Shown here: positions 1-8,612 of the stretch, one piece after another | How the letters are laid out: every line of letters begins with the position of its first letter | Position numbering within the stretch: position 1 is the first letter of the stretch | NCBI GenBank assembly: GCA_900167925.1 | Contig: FUZM01000001.1 | Coordinates: 186,001-250,000 of the forward strand | Source of the DNA: Bacteroidales bacterium WCE2008 | GTDB taxonomy: Bacteria > Bacteroidota > Bacteroidia > Bacteroidales > UBA932 | DNA length: 64,000 nucleotides | Reading direction: 5' to 3' | The notes under the pieces: model-generated | Databases searched by the model: none | Told to the model about the DNA's origin: nothing | What the model saw: only the letters and a program-made list of their open reading frames with translations | Program-made: the position numbers and the translations under genes

Positions 1-144
1 GAGGCTGGAATTAAAGAAAATCATCAGGAGTGTCTTGTTGCGTCCGAGTTCCTGGTCGGCGAACGGATTCTCCTTTACGTATTTTGCCTTGGCAAAAGCC
101 TCCTCGAGGTTGCCAAGCTGGGTTACTGAAGTGAAATGTCTCAT
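1..144 (-). CDS. argF': N-succinyl/N-acetylornithine carbamoyltransferase, N-terminal part (cut by window edge)
   Basis: The minus strand from 144 to the window edge encodes 48 residues starting MRHFTSVTQLGNL and ending in ELGRNKTLLMIFFNSSL. This matches the N-terminus of the Bacteroidota transcarbamylase that acts on N-succinylornithine (or N-acetylornithine) instead of free ornithine. The conserved stretch is the start of the carbamoyl-phosphate-binding region. The start codon overlaps the argD stop as ATGA, so it is translationally coupled and is the last visible gene of the arginine operon. The rest lies outside the window. Substrate choice between the acetyl and succinyl form cannot be read from this fragment. 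Confidence 0.88.
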   Translation of the reverse strand, partial: MRHFTSVTQLGNLEEAFAKAKYVKENPFADQELGRNKTLLMIFFNSSL

Positions 145-1277
145 CCTACAAGTTCTTTCCATGCGTTAACGAAACTCTCCGCCGTCTTTTCGCTGATTGT
201 CAGCGACGGGAGGAGACGGATTACGGACGCGCCTGCGGCTCCCGTGAAGAAATGCTTCTCGAAGAGCAGACGGTCGCGGAGGCCTTCGTATTCCTCCTTG
301 AGGTGCAGGCCTATCATCAGGCCGCGTCCCCTGTATTCTTTCAGGGCCTTGTCGAGCTGCGCTCCGGCTCCGAAAGCCTTTGCAAAGTATTCTCCGACCT
401 TTGCGGCATTCTCGACCAGATGCTCGTTCTCGATCACGTCGAGCACTGCGAGAGCCGCGGTGCAGGCAAGATGATTGCCACCGAAAGTAGTGCCGAGCAT
501 TCCGTAGCGGGCCTGGATCTCCGGGCTAATGAGCACTCCGCCGATAGGGAAGCCGTTGGCCATGCCCTTTGCGGTCGTGATGATGTCCGCGCGGATTCCG
601 GCGTGCTGGTGGGCGAAGAACATTCCGGTGCGGCCGTAGCCGGACTGGATCTCGTCCAGGATCAGCATGACACCGTATTTGGTGCAGAGATCGCGCAGGC
701 TGCGTAGGAAGTCGTCCGTCGGCTCATATATGCCGGCGACGCCCTGGATGCCTTCTATGATGACTCCTGCGTAGTTTCCAGAGGAGAGCTGCTCCTCGAC
801 TGCAGAGATGTCGTTAAGCGGAACGAACGATACGTTAGGGCTTTCGTTGAAGGCCGACCTTATGGCAGGGTTGTCCGTCGCTTCCACTGCGCCGGACGTG
901 CGGCCGTGGAAGGCTTTGCAGAAAGCGAGTATCTTCGGCTTGCCCGTATGGAAGGAGGCGAGCTTGAAGGCGTTCTCATTGGCCTCGGCGCCGCTGTTGC
1001 AGAGGAAGAGGCTGTAGTCCGTATATCCGGAAATCTTGCCGAGACGGGCTGCAAGGTCCTTCTGCAGGGAGTTCTGGACGGCGTTGGAGTAGAAGCCGAG
1101 CTTGCCGAGCTGGGCCGAAAGCATCTCGATGTAGTGCGGATGGCAGTGACCTATCGAAATCACTGCGTGGCCGCCGTAGAGATCGGTGTACTGCACGCCC
1201 TCGGCATCCCAGAGAGTGGTGTCGAGGCCGCGTACAGGCTCTATGTCCCAGAGTTTATATGTCTTGAAAAGTTCCAT
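141..1277 (-). CDS. argD: Acetylornithine/succinylornithine aminotransferase
   Basis: 378-residue class III PLP aminotransferase, normal length for ArgD. It exchanges the amino group of glutamate with N-acyl-glutamate semialdehyde to make N-acylornithine. Visible features: NSGAEANE (about 94-101), the cofactor aspartate in LDEIQSGYGRTG (207-218) and the PLP Schiff-base lysine in TTAKGMANG (Lys237). It lies 2 nt after argC and overlaps argF' by ATGA, so it belongs to the arginine operon. Together with a succinylornithine-type carbamoyltransferase it probably works on acylated intermediates. Assignment as ArgD over a GABA or ornithine aminotransferase rests on this context plus motif fit. Confidence 0.95.
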   Translation of the reverse strand: MELFKTYKLWDIEPVRGLDTTLWDAEGVQYTDLYGGHAVISIGHCHPHYIEMLSAQLGKLGFYSNAVQNSLQKDLAARLGKISGYTDYSLFLCNSGAEANENAFKLASFHTGKPKILAFCKAFHGRTSGAVEATDNPAIRSAFNESPNVSFVPLNDISAVEEQLSSGNYAGVIIEGIQGVAGIYEPTDDFLRSLRDLCTKYGVMLILDEIQSGYGRTGMFFAHQHAGIRADIITTAKGMANGFPIGGVLISPEIQARYGMLGTTFGGNHLACTAALAVLDVIENEHLVENAAKVGEYFAKAFGAGAQLDKALKEYRGRGLMIGLHLKEEYEGLRDRLLFEKHFFTGAAGASVIRLLPSLTISEKTAESFVNAWKELVG

Positions 1278-1279
1278 TT

Positions 1280-2245
1280 CTAAAATGCTGATGGTTTGAG
1301 TCTGAGTCCGGTCGTCTCAGGAAGGCCGAAAATCAGGTTCATGTTCTGGACTGCCTGACCCGACGCTCCCTTGACGAGATTGTCGATGACAGAGGCGATA
1401 TGGACGTAACCGTCGTGCACTTCGACGTGCAGCAGGCCCTTGTTGGTATTTACGACTTCCTTGAGGGAGATAGGCTCATTGCTGTGGAAGACGAAAGGAG
1501 AGGCGCTGTAATATGCGTCGAAAAGCTCACGATACTGCTCTTCCGTGAGTACGGCCCGGGTATATACGCTGGCGAAGATGCCCCTGGTGAAGTCGCCGCG
1601 AAGGGGGACGAAGTTGACTTTCACTTCGCTTCCGGCGATGGAGGAGAGGTTCTTGCGTATTTCTCCGAGATGCTGGTGGGTGAAGAGCTTGTAGATGCTC
1701 AGGTTGTTGTCCCTCCAGCTGAAGTGGGTCGTTTCGCCCGGTTTCTTGCCGGCTCCGGTCGAGCCGGTGATGGCGGTCACATGGACCTCGTCCCTGATCA
1801 GTCCCTCCTGCGCGAGCGGCAGCAGGGCGAGCTGGATTGCGGTGGCGAAGCAGCCCGGGTTGGCGATGTCATGGGCCTTGGCAACCTCGTCCCTGCAGGC
1901 CTCCGTGAGACCGTAGAGGAAGTGCCTGCCGGCATAGTCTGGGTCCAGGCGGAAGTCGTTGCCGAGGTCGATTATATGACAGCCAGGGCTGATTTCATGG
2001 GTATCCAGGAACTCCCTGGAGATGCCGTGGCCGAGACAGAGGAAGATTACGTCGGGATCGTTCAGCTGGGTCCCGAAACACAGGTCGGTCTCTCCGATCA
2101 GGTCTCTGTGGACAGAGGCCACGGGAGTCCCTTCCGAAGAGGTGGTGGTCGCTGCCACTATCTGCACTTCGGGATGGTTGAGGAGGATCCTGAAGAGTTC
2201 TCCTCCAGTGTATCCGGTACCTCCGGCTATCGCTGCCCTTATCAT
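1280..2245 (-). CDS. argC: N-acetyl(succinyl)-gamma-glutamyl-phosphate reductase
   Basis: 321 residues. NADPH-dependent reduction of N-acyl-glutamyl phosphate to the semialdehyde. The Rossmann motif GGTGYTGGEL is at 8-17 and the catalytic cysteine sits in ANPGCFATA (Cys132), with a His-containing TGSTGAGKKPGE segment after it. The start codon overlaps the argG stop by 4 nt, which supports the chosen ATG and coupling. argB (the kinase supplying the substrate) is not in the visible part of the operon and may lie past the left edge. Confidence 0.96.
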   Translation of the reverse strand: MIRAAIAGGTGYTGGELFRILLNHPEVQIVAATTTSSEGTPVASVHRDLIGETDLCFGTQLNDPDVIFLCLGHGISREFLDTHEISPGCHIIDLGNDFRLDPDYAGRHFLYGLTEACRDEVAKAHDIANPGCFATAIQLALLPLAQEGLIRDEVHVTAITGSTGAGKKPGETTHFSWRDNNLSIYKLFTHQHLGEIRKNLSSIAGSEVKVNFVPLRGDFTRGIFASVYTRAVLTEEQYRELFDAYYSASPFVFHSNEPISLKEVVNTNKGLLHVEVHDGYVHIASVIDNLVKGASGQAVQNMNLIFGLPETTGLRLKPSAF

Positions 2246-3426
2246 TTGTTTACTGCGTAATAAATCTTGAGAGGATTTGCGAGCACCTTGGTGAAGCCTT
2301 CGACGTCACGGCCGGTGTATGAGTTGTTGACCTCGCCGTATGAAGCGAACTTGCCGTTCATGAGGTCGTGCTTGCTGCTGCATGCGAGCACAGTGAAATG
2401 GTACGGACGGAGCTCCACTTCGACTTCTCCGGTCACGTTCTGCTCCATGCTGTCCATCATCGCCTCCATGTCGCGCATCACAGGGTCGAGGTACATGGCC
2501 TCGTGCATCTGCTGGCCGTACCATACCGAGATCTGGTCTTTCCAGTAGAGCTGCCCCTTGGTGAGGACGTGTTTCTCGAGAAGGTGGTGGGCCTTGATGA
2601 GGATGAGCGGAGCTGCGGCCTCGAAGGCTACGCGACCCTTGATTCCGATGATGGTGTCGCCGACGTGGGTGTCACGGCCGATTCCGAACGGGGCTGCGAT
2701 GGCGTGGAGTTCCTTGATGAGCTCTACAGGGTCCATCTTCTTGCCGTTCAGGCTGACTGCCTCTCCCTTTTCGTAGCCGATCTTGATGTGCTCGGGAGTT
2801 GTCTTGGTCACAGGGATAGGGAAGGCTTCCTCAGGGAGATATGTCTCTGACTTGAGGGTCTCCACTCCGCCGACCGAAGTACCCCAGAGGCCCTGGTTGA
2901 TGGAGTATTTGCTCTTTTCCCATGAGAAGTCGAATCCATGGTCGCAGAGATATTTGATCTCGTCAGGACGCTTGATGGCGAGCTCGCGGATAGGGGCGAT
3001 GATCTTGACCTCAGGGGCCATGATCTCGAATACTATGTCGAAACGGACCTGGTCGTTGCCGGCGCCGGTAGAGCCGTGGGCTACGTAGGAGGCTCCGAGT
3101 TCCTGCACATGCTTGAGGACTTCGAGGGCCTGGAAAATACGCTCTGAGCTTACGGAAATCGGGTAGGTGTTGTTACGGAGCACGTTGCCGAAGACCATGT
3201 ATTTGATGCCTTTCTCATAGTATGTATGAGAGGCGTCCACTGTCTTGTGGGATGCTGCGCCGAGGGTGAGGGCGCGCTCTTCGATAGCCTTGACTTCTTC
3301 GTCCGAGAAGCCGCCGGTGTTCACGAGGATAGTGTGGACCTCAAGCCCTTTTTCGTTCTTGAGGTAAGGGACACAGAAAGAGGTGTCAAGTCCGCCGCTG
3401 AAGGCGAGTACTACTTTGTTGTTCAT
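2242..3426 (-). CDS. argG: Argininosuccinate synthase
   Basis: 394 residues. ATP-dependent condensation of citrulline and aspartate, in the cytoplasm. The N-terminal PP-loop motif AFSGGLDTS (residues 8-16) binds ATP, and HGSTGAGNDQVRF is the conserved citrulline/aspartate-binding region. Length fits the family. It begins 1 nt after the stop of the upstream acyltransferase gene and its stop overlaps the argC start. In the Bacteroidota arrangement argG stands near the front of the operon, as here. Confidence 0.97.
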   Translation of the reverse strand: MNNKVVLAFSGGLDTSFCVPYLKNEKGLEVHTILVNTGGFSDEEVKAIEERALTLGAASHKTVDASHTYYEKGIKYMVFGNVLRNNTYPISVSSERIFQALEVLKHVQELGASYVAHGSTGAGNDQVRFDIVFEIMAPEVKIIAPIRELAIKRPDEIKYLCDHGFDFSWEKSKYSINQGLWGTSVGGVETLKSETYLPEEAFPIPVTKTTPEHIKIGYEKGEAVSLNGKKMDPVELIKELHAIAAPFGIGRDTHVGDTIIGIKGRVAFEAAAPLILIKAHHLLEKHVLTKGQLYWKDQISVWYGQQMHEAMYLDPVMRDMEAMMDSMEQNVTGEVEVELRPYHFTVLACSSKHDLMNGKFASYGEVNNSYTGRDVEGFTKVLANPLKIYYAVNK

Positions 3427-3427
3427 T

Positions 3428-4000
3428 TTATATCTCCTTATTGATTTCTACTCCATGTACCGTGATGTGCTCTTTCGGGTCGTAAAGGAGGCCGGTGCAT
3501 ATGCACATCTTATAGTTTTTCTCTTCGAGGATCGGGAAGTGGCGGCAGCCCTGGCAGCCTTTCCAGAATTCCGGATCGTGGGTAAGCTCGGAGAAAGTCA
3601 CAGGGCGGAAGCCGAGCTCGTAATTCATCTTCATTACGGCTGCGCCCGTGGTTATGCTGAATATCTTGGCGTCCGGGTATCTCTCGCGCGAAAGCTTGAA
3701 GATACGGTGCTTGATAAGCTTTGCAAGGCCCATTCCTCTGTATGCGTGGGCTACGATAAGGCCGGAGTTGGCCACATACTGCTTGCCTTCCCATGATTCG
3801 ATGTAGGAGAATCCGGCGAAGTTGCCCTCTTCGTCAAGGGCTATCACTGCCTTGCCGTCCTTCATCTTGCCGATAATATACTCCGGCTTTCTTTTGGCGA
3901 TACCTGTGCCTCTTTCGAGGGAAGACTGGTAGATTTCATCACAGATACCCTGTGCAAAATGTGCGTGGCTCTCATCAGCCACCAAGATCTGAAAGTTCAT
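3428..4000 (-). CDS. GNAT-family acyltransferase heading the arginine operon (probable N-acylglutamate synthase)
   Basis: 190-residue GNAT protein. The acyl-CoA pyrophosphate loop is AYRGMGLAK (86-94), followed by the family's helix. It is the first gene of the arg operon, so it most likely makes the N-acylglutamate that starts the pathway in place of a classical ArgA or ArgJ. A related Bacteroides GNAT protein in the same operon position has been linked by fitness data to N-acylglutamate synthesis (recalled, not checked). After the GNAT core there is a tail with four cysteines (149, 152, 166, 168; pattern C-x2-C-x13-C-x-C), unusual for GNATs and suggestive of a metal site. Which acyl group is used cannot be seen. 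Confidence 0.8.
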   Translation of the reverse strand: MNFQILVADESHAHFAQGICDEIYQSSLERGTGIAKRKPEYIIGKMKDGKAVIALDEEGNFAGFSYIESWEGKQYVANSGLIVAHAYRGMGLAKLIKHRIFKLSRERYPDAKIFSITTGAAVMKMNYELGFRPVTFSELTHDPEFWKGCQGCRHFPILEEKNYKMCICTGLLYDPKEHITVHGVEINKEI

Positions 4001-4267
4001 TTTTTATTTATATCCTTTTTTTTCGGGGATGCCCTGTCCGCAAGACTACATAAAGGCCCTAATGGCAAGACAAACCGAGATTGTCAATTGCAATTGTCTA
4101 TTCTCTATTGCGTTGGGATTGGAGATGTATGAGGGGGATGTTTAGATCACCCTCCTAGATTCGGACTCGCTTGAATATGATTCCATTATTCCTCATACGA
4201 CGGCTAAGGTAGGTATTTTATTTTAGTTTTCCACATTTATTTCAAAAAAATGTGGTTTTAGCCGCAT
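4001..4267. promoter_or_regulatory. Upstream region of the arginine operon with palindromes
   Basis: 267-bp gap between the CoA-transferase gene and the arg operon, both minus strand. It contains a perfect 12-bp palindrome CAATTGCAATTG at 4085-4096. It also has a nested inverted repeat: outer arms CGGCTAA (4201-4207) and TTAGCCG (4258-4264), inner arms CCACATTT (4231-4238) and AAATGTGG (4248-4255). The inner hairpin lies just past the CoA-transferase stop and may end that transcript. The 12-bp palindrome is a candidate operator for the arg operon. No clear TAnnTTTG box was found. Confidence 0.35.
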
Positions 4268-5569
4268 TTAAAGGCTTATTTGGTAATAGTGAGGGCCGAA
4301 TCTCCCGAATGCTGCACGGTCCAGGGCCTCGCGGTCGTCAGGATGAGCAATCGATATGAGCAGCTTTGCGCGCTCCTGTATCGAGCGGCCGAACAGGTCG
4401 ACAGCTCCATATTCCGTCACAATCCAGTTGACGTCGGCGCGCGGGGTGACTACGCCTGCCCCCTGGTTGAGAACAGAGACAATCTTGCTTTTGCCTTTAT
4501 TGGTCCTCGAAGCGAAGGCTATGATGGATTTGCCTCCGTCGGAGAGGGACGATCCTCTCACGAAATCCAGCTGTCCGCCGGTTCCGGAGAAGATTCTGGT
4601 GCCGATTGAATCGGCGCACACCTGACCGGTAAGATCAACCTCTATCGCCGAGTTTATAGAGACGACATTAGGGTTGAGGGAGATGATCCTCGGGTCATTG
4701 GTGTAAGCGATGTCCTTCATCAGGACTCTGGTGTTGTGGTCGATGTAGTCATAGACGTCTTTCGATCCGAGAAGGAAAGAGGCGACGTTGAGACCTTTGT
4801 CGATCTTTTTGCATGAGCCGTCGACTACTCCGTCGCGGATGAGGCCGAGGACGCCGTCGGAGAACATTTCGGTATGGATGCCGAGATGCTTATGGTCCTT
4901 GAGGCTTACTGCGACTGCGTTCGGGAGGGCTCCGATACCCATCTGGATGCAGGCTCCGTCAGGGATCAGGGCTGCGCAGTTGCGGCCGATGGCGATTTCG
5001 GTTTCAGACGGTACTGCGGGCTCTTTTGTAATCAGCGGGGTCTCGTCATACACGAGACAGTCGAAGCGGTCAGCGCTGATTAGGTCGCCATAGGCGAAAG
5101 GGACGTTCGGATTGACTACGGCAATGGCTTTCTTGGCCACTTCCACGGCCGCCAGCGAGCAGTCTATGGACGTGCCGAGGGAAACCATTCCCTGCTTGTC
5201 CGGAAGCGAAACCTGGACCATTGCGACGTCGCACGGCAGGGTGCCTCCGCGATATAGTTTCTGGGATATCCAGAGATTGATCGGGAGATAGTCGGCATAA
5301 CCGGAATTTACGTTGGGACGCACATTCGCTCCTACGAAGAAACCCTGGTCGAAGAATATGCCGCTGTAGCGTTCTTCGCTGTAAGGAGCCGGACCTTCAG
5401 TATGGAAATGATGGAAGTGCAGGTCGCGAAGTTCTCCGGCGTCAGCACGTCGGCAGAGAGCCTGGATAAGTACATGTGGAACGCTCGCAATACTGCTCAA
5501 GTGGATATGGTCTCCACTCTTTACCATCTTTACAGCCTCGTCGGCCGATACGTAATTGTAGTTCGTCAT
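4268..5569 (-). CDS. Acetyl-CoA hydrolase / class I CoA-transferase family protein
   Basis: 433 residues, the length of the acetyl-CoA hydrolase/4-hydroxybutyrate CoA-transferase family. The conserved loop GIGALPNAV (211-219) and the segment IHTEMFSDGV, with the likely catalytic glutamate Glu234, are present, as is GTGGQLDFVRG near residue 332. Family members move CoA between short-chain acids, for example forming acetate from acetyl-CoA with succinate as acceptor. In an anaerobic Bacteroidales this fits acetate or butyrate/succinate metabolism; the substrate is not visible. It is monocistronic, bounded upstream by a promoter-hairpin region and downstream by the nested inverted repeat. Confidence 0.9.
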   Translation of the reverse strand: MTNYNYVSADEAVKMVKSGDHIHLSSIASVPHVLIQALCRRADAGELRDLHFHHFHTEGPAPYSEERYSGIFFDQGFFVGANVRPNVNSGYADYLPINLWISQKLYRGGTLPCDVAMVQVSLPDKQGMVSLGTSIDCSLAAVEVAKKAIAVVNPNVPFAYGDLISADRFDCLVYDETPLITKEPAVPSETEIAIGRNCAALIPDGACIQMGIGALPNAVAVSLKDHKHLGIHTEMFSDGVLGLIRDGVVDGSCKKIDKGLNVASFLLGSKDVYDYIDHNTRVLMKDIAYTNDPRIISLNPNVVSINSAIEVDLTGQVCADSIGTRIFSGTGGQLDFVRGSSLSDGGKSIIAFASRTNKGKSKIVSVLNQGAGVVTPRADVNWIVTEYGAVDLFGRSIQERAKLLISIAHPDDREALDRAAFGRFGPHYYQISL

Positions 5570-5572
5570 AAA

Positions 5573-5615
5573 AGGTCCAATAGTGATTAAGGGGATCTAT
5601 TGGACCTCAAATATA
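5573..5615 (-). promoter_or_regulatory. Promoter -7 box and 11-bp inverted repeat in the CoA-transferase leader
   Basis: On the minus strand TATATTTG (5608-5615) fits the Bacteroidota -7 box TAnnTTTG. Directly after it come inverted arms AGGTCCAATAG and CTATTGGACCT (5597-5607 and 5573-5583), the second followed by TTTT and the ATG at 5569. Transcription from this box would start inside the first arm, so the repeat may be a repressor operator or a leader hairpin that limits translation. It could instead terminate transcripts from the upstream barrel gene. Confidence 0.45.
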
Positions 5616-5641
5616 AGAATTATTTTCTATTATCGCGAAAA

Positions 5642-6313
5642 TCAGAACCGGAAGGAGACTCCCAGACCGGCAGAGAAGCGGCCTGCAGGAGTTTTGCGGG
5701 TAGAAATGGATCCGGTATGGAGATCGGTTACGGCCACTCCGTAGTTGCGGATCAGATTATGGTGGTATCCTATGTCTCCGCGGATTCCTATTCTTCCTAT
5801 TACGAGGCCAAGACCGAGGCCGACGTCGGCTGTAATTCCGAACTGCCCCTTCACCCGTCCGAGATAGTGGTAATAATCATCATACTTACCATAGGAGAGC
5901 TTTTCCAGATATCCTGGAGTAAGTCCTGCAGAGACTTCGACGGAATTGATCAAGGACAAGAAAAAGAGGAACAGGGATTCCCCGAAAGATTCTCCTTCCA
6001 TGATAGAAACATCCTGGCCGAATCTTTTGCCGGTGCCGTAGACCACATTCAAAGGCAGTCCATAGAAATAACTTATTCCAAGGTCATCGTCCACATACCT
6101 GAATCCGGTCCGGAATCCGAGATTGTCGGAATAATACTTCGTGAACAGGGCTTCGAAATAATAAGCGGATTTCTCGAAAGGATTAGTACGTCCGGTAGCA
6201 GTGTAAGTTCCGGAACTGACACGGATTTCATTGTCGTAGAACGGACGGGAATACTGGGCCGCCGCGGGAATGGCGGCAACGGCCAGCATCAATATAAGCA
6301 GTTGTTTTTTCAT
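5642..6313 (-). CDS. Small secreted outer-membrane beta-barrel-like protein
   Basis: 223 residues from the ATG at 6313, chosen because the protein then begins with a signal peptide MKKQLLILMLAVAAIPAAAQ. An upstream in-frame start at 6382 would put 23 residues, encoded by the preceding terminator hairpin, ahead of it. The mature part shows alternating aromatic/polar strands with many Tyr and Gly, and ends in GLGVSFRF, the terminal phenylalanine expected for outer-membrane insertion. About eight to ten strands fit its size. No family is recognised. It follows the ppiD terminator and lies upstream of the CoA-transferase gene. Confidence 0.7.
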   Translation of the reverse strand: MKKQLLILMLAVAAIPAAAQYSRPFYDNEIRVSSGTYTATGRTNPFEKSAYYFEALFTKYYSDNLGFRTGFRYVDDDLGISYFYGLPLNVVYGTGKRFGQDVSIMEGESFGESLFLFFLSLINSVEVSAGLTPGYLEKLSYGKYDDYYHYLGRVKGQFGITADVGLGLGLVIGRIGIRGDIGYHHNLIRNYGVAVTDLHTGSISTRKTPAGRFSAGLGVSFRF

Positions 6314-6349
6314 AAAAGAGTTTTCCGGATACTGGCAAGTATCATACCG

Positions 6350-6379
6350 AAAAAAGCCCGGCGGAGGTCCGTCGGGCTT
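6350..6379 (-). terminator. Rho-independent terminator after ppiD
   Basis: A 10-bp stem (AGCCCGGCGG / CCGTCGGGCT with one G-U pair) closes a 4-nt loop. On the minus strand it is followed by a run of six T (6350-6355). It lies 34 nt past the ppiD stop and ends the mfd-to-ppiD gene run. Confidence 0.85.
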
Positions 6380-6412
6380 CAATTTCTTTATATCTTTCAG
6401 AATGACAATCTA

Positions 6413-8503
6413 TTAATAGAAGCGGGCGCGGTTGTCCTTGACTTCTGCATCATCCATCATTACAGGAAGGATCATCTGGGTCATGTACTGAGCCAGCTGG
6501 GCGTCGCGTGTCTTGGCGTCATCCTCTGTGTAGAATGCGCCTGTCTCGCGGCCGGTAACCTTGAAGACGAACACGCCTACAGAGCCTGCTACAGGACCGC
6601 AAATCTTGCCTTCCGGAGCGGCTGCAACAGCACCGATGAACTTAGGATCAAGGCCGGTACCTGAAACTGAAGAGAATGCTACGTCGTTGCTTGTACTTAC
6701 GGTAGTACCGAGCTTCTCGGCAATAGCGGCGAGATCATCCATGCCGGCGATCTGGGCAGCTACATCCTCAGCCTTCTTGGCTATTGTCTTGTCCATGAGA
6801 AGTTCCTGACGGATAGAAGGAGCGACGTCAGCTACAGGAGCAAATCCCTCTTTGTGGATACCCTTGACAGTAGCGATGAAGAAGTAGTTGTTGTCAACTG
6901 TGATGATATTTGAAACCTTGCCGGCCTTGTTCTCGAATGCCCAGCGGGTAACCTCGCGGGTATTCTCGATAGAACCGAGACGGTTGGAGCTTTCGAGCAT
7001 CTTGGATACTGGGTGAGAATATACACCGAGAGTATCAACGGCCTTGCGGTAGTTCTCATAGCTTCCTGCAGCGGCAATCTGGAAATTGTTAGCCTTTGAA
7101 TAATATGAGTTGAAGGTCTCTTTGCTTGCAAGGGCTGTCTTCTCGAAGATTGCGACCTGCTTCTTGGCTACAGGAGCTGTCTTCTTGGAAACCACTACGA
7201 TATGGGTACCGTACTGGGTATCGAGGATGAACGGCTTGCCGGTCTCGGCGTTGAGAACTGACTCGAAACCAGGGATCATATAGTTCTGGGTCATCCAGCC
7301 GATGTTACCCATCTCGCCGTCAGCGGCAGAACCCTTGTCTGCAGAATAGAGGGCAGCGAGATTGGCGAAGGTCTCCTTGCCGGCCTTGAGGACGCCGAGG
7401 AGGCTGTCAGCCTCAACCTTTGCACCAGTACCCTGGAGAAGGATATGCTTTACATAGGCTGAATCAGGAACCATCTTGCTGTCAACGACTCTAGCAAGGT
7501 AGAAAGTATTGCCGTTTGCGATAATGTCTGAAGTGGCAGTCTTGCCGTTCCACACGAAGTCCTCTACAGCTGAAGAAACAGTGTTGAGCTCGCCGGCCTT
7601 ATACCAGTACTCTGAATAAGCCCTTTCTGAACCATTCTTGAGAAGGAAGCTCTTGACGTTGGCAGCCTCGGCAAACTCGCCCTGGAGCTCAGCTACAGAA
7701 TTCCTTGTGTTGGCGATATCGTCAGCTGAAGGAACGACCTCGAATACTACGTACTCGATATCGCGGCTGGCCTGCTGCTTGAAGAGTTTCTTGTGGATGT
7801 CGTAATAAGCCTTGACTTCCTTGTCAGAAACTGAAACGGTAGAATCCGGAGCAAATCCGACAGGAAGCATCACAAACTCGACGTCTGCGGTATTGTTGTT
7901 CTCCTCAATCTCTTTGCGGAGCATGAGAGGATTGACAACTGCACTGTTAACGAACAGAGAGCTGTACTTTCCGATATACTGCTGGGTATAGATCGAGTTC
8001 TGGAGATAGTTCCAGTAAAGCTTGACATTCTCGTCAGTCTTTGAAGCCTGGGCGATACTTGCGACGGCCTCGCGGGAGAAGTTTCCATTCTCGTCGAGGA
8101 ATGCGTTATTGTTGGCTACAAGCGGAGAAAGCCTGTCGCCGGAGGTAAGGTCGATCATTTCTGCGTCGCCGACATTGATACCTGCATCCTTTGCGTTTCT
8201 GATGAAAAGGTGCCTGTACACAAGATCCTGCCATGCAGCGTCTCTTATCTGATCCTGCTGGGCAGCACCCTGGTTGCCGGTAAGCATCTCATTGATAGTA
8301 GAAAAACGCTGGATATCGTCCTGGAAGTCGGTATAGGAGATAGCTTTTCCATTGATCTCTCCAACATCGTACTTGGACGACATGTTGTTGAACGCAGATA
8401 TTACCTCGTTCGGGTCGATAATGAAGGAAAGAAGGCCCAATGCAACGAGGATAGTTGCAACAGCGCCTAGTTTTCCACTGCGAAGTGTTTTAAGAACCGC
8501 CAT
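6413..8503 (-). CDS. ppiD: Peptidyl-prolyl isomerase, PpiD/SurA type, inner-membrane anchored
   Basis: 696 residues. One N-terminal membrane anchor (about 13-30, GAVATILVALGLLSFII) without a cleavage site, then a SurA-N-like chaperone domain beginning near GEINGKAISYTDF, a parvulin-type rotamase domain (about 345-465, with the YVKHILLQG, GNIGWM and YGTHIVVV signatures), and a C-terminal region with a second, degenerate rotamase-like segment. The periplasmic chaperone helps fold exported and outer-membrane proteins. It ends the gene run with lptC, a TPR protein and an outer-membrane protein, so the cluster centres on envelope biogenesis. Confidence 0.9.
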   Translation of the reverse strand: MAVLKTLRSGKLGAVATILVALGLLSFIIDPNEVISAFNNMSSKYDVGEINGKAISYTDFQDDIQRFSTINEMLTGNQGAAQQDQIRDAAWQDLVYRHLFIRNAKDAGINVGDAEMIDLTSGDRLSPLVANNNAFLDENGNFSREAVASIAQASKTDENVKLYWNYLQNSIYTQQYIGKYSSLFVNSAVVNPLMLRKEIEENNNTADVEFVMLPVGFAPDSTVSVSDKEVKAYYDIHKKLFKQQASRDIEYVVFEVVPSADDIANTRNSVAELQGEFAEAANVKSFLLKNGSERAYSEYWYKAGELNTVSSAVEDFVWNGKTATSDIIANGNTFYLARVVDSKMVPDSAYVKHILLQGTGAKVEADSLLGVLKAGKETFANLAALYSADKGSAADGEMGNIGWMTQNYMIPGFESVLNAETGKPFILDTQYGTHIVVVSKKTAPVAKKQVAIFEKTALASKETFNSYYSKANNFQIAAAGSYENYRKAVDTLGVYSHPVSKMLESSNRLGSIENTREVTRWAFENKAGKVSNIITVDNNYFFIATVKGIHKEGFAPVADVAPSIRQELLMDKTIAKKAEDVAAQIAGMDDLAAIAEKLGTTVSTSNDVAFSSVSGTGLDPKFIGAVAAAPEGKICGPVAGSVGVFVFKVTGRETGAFYTEDDAKTRDAQLAQYMTQMILPVMMDDAEVKDNRARFY

Positions 8504-8612
8504 TTTATTGTAATTTTTTAATTATTCTTAATAACTGTACACAATAATGCACGTTGGGCTGCGAAGTTAGTAATTTTCATTGAAAACTTCATCATTTTTT
8601 AAACAAACGTTA

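Noticed and set aside
1400..2260. 286-codon plus-strand frame opposite argC
   Set aside because: Antisense to a complete, motif-bearing argC with no own features.
5600..6664. 354-codon plus-strand frame across the barrel gene and the ppiD end
   Set aside because: It crosses a strong terminator and two opposite genes; no plausible start or domain.
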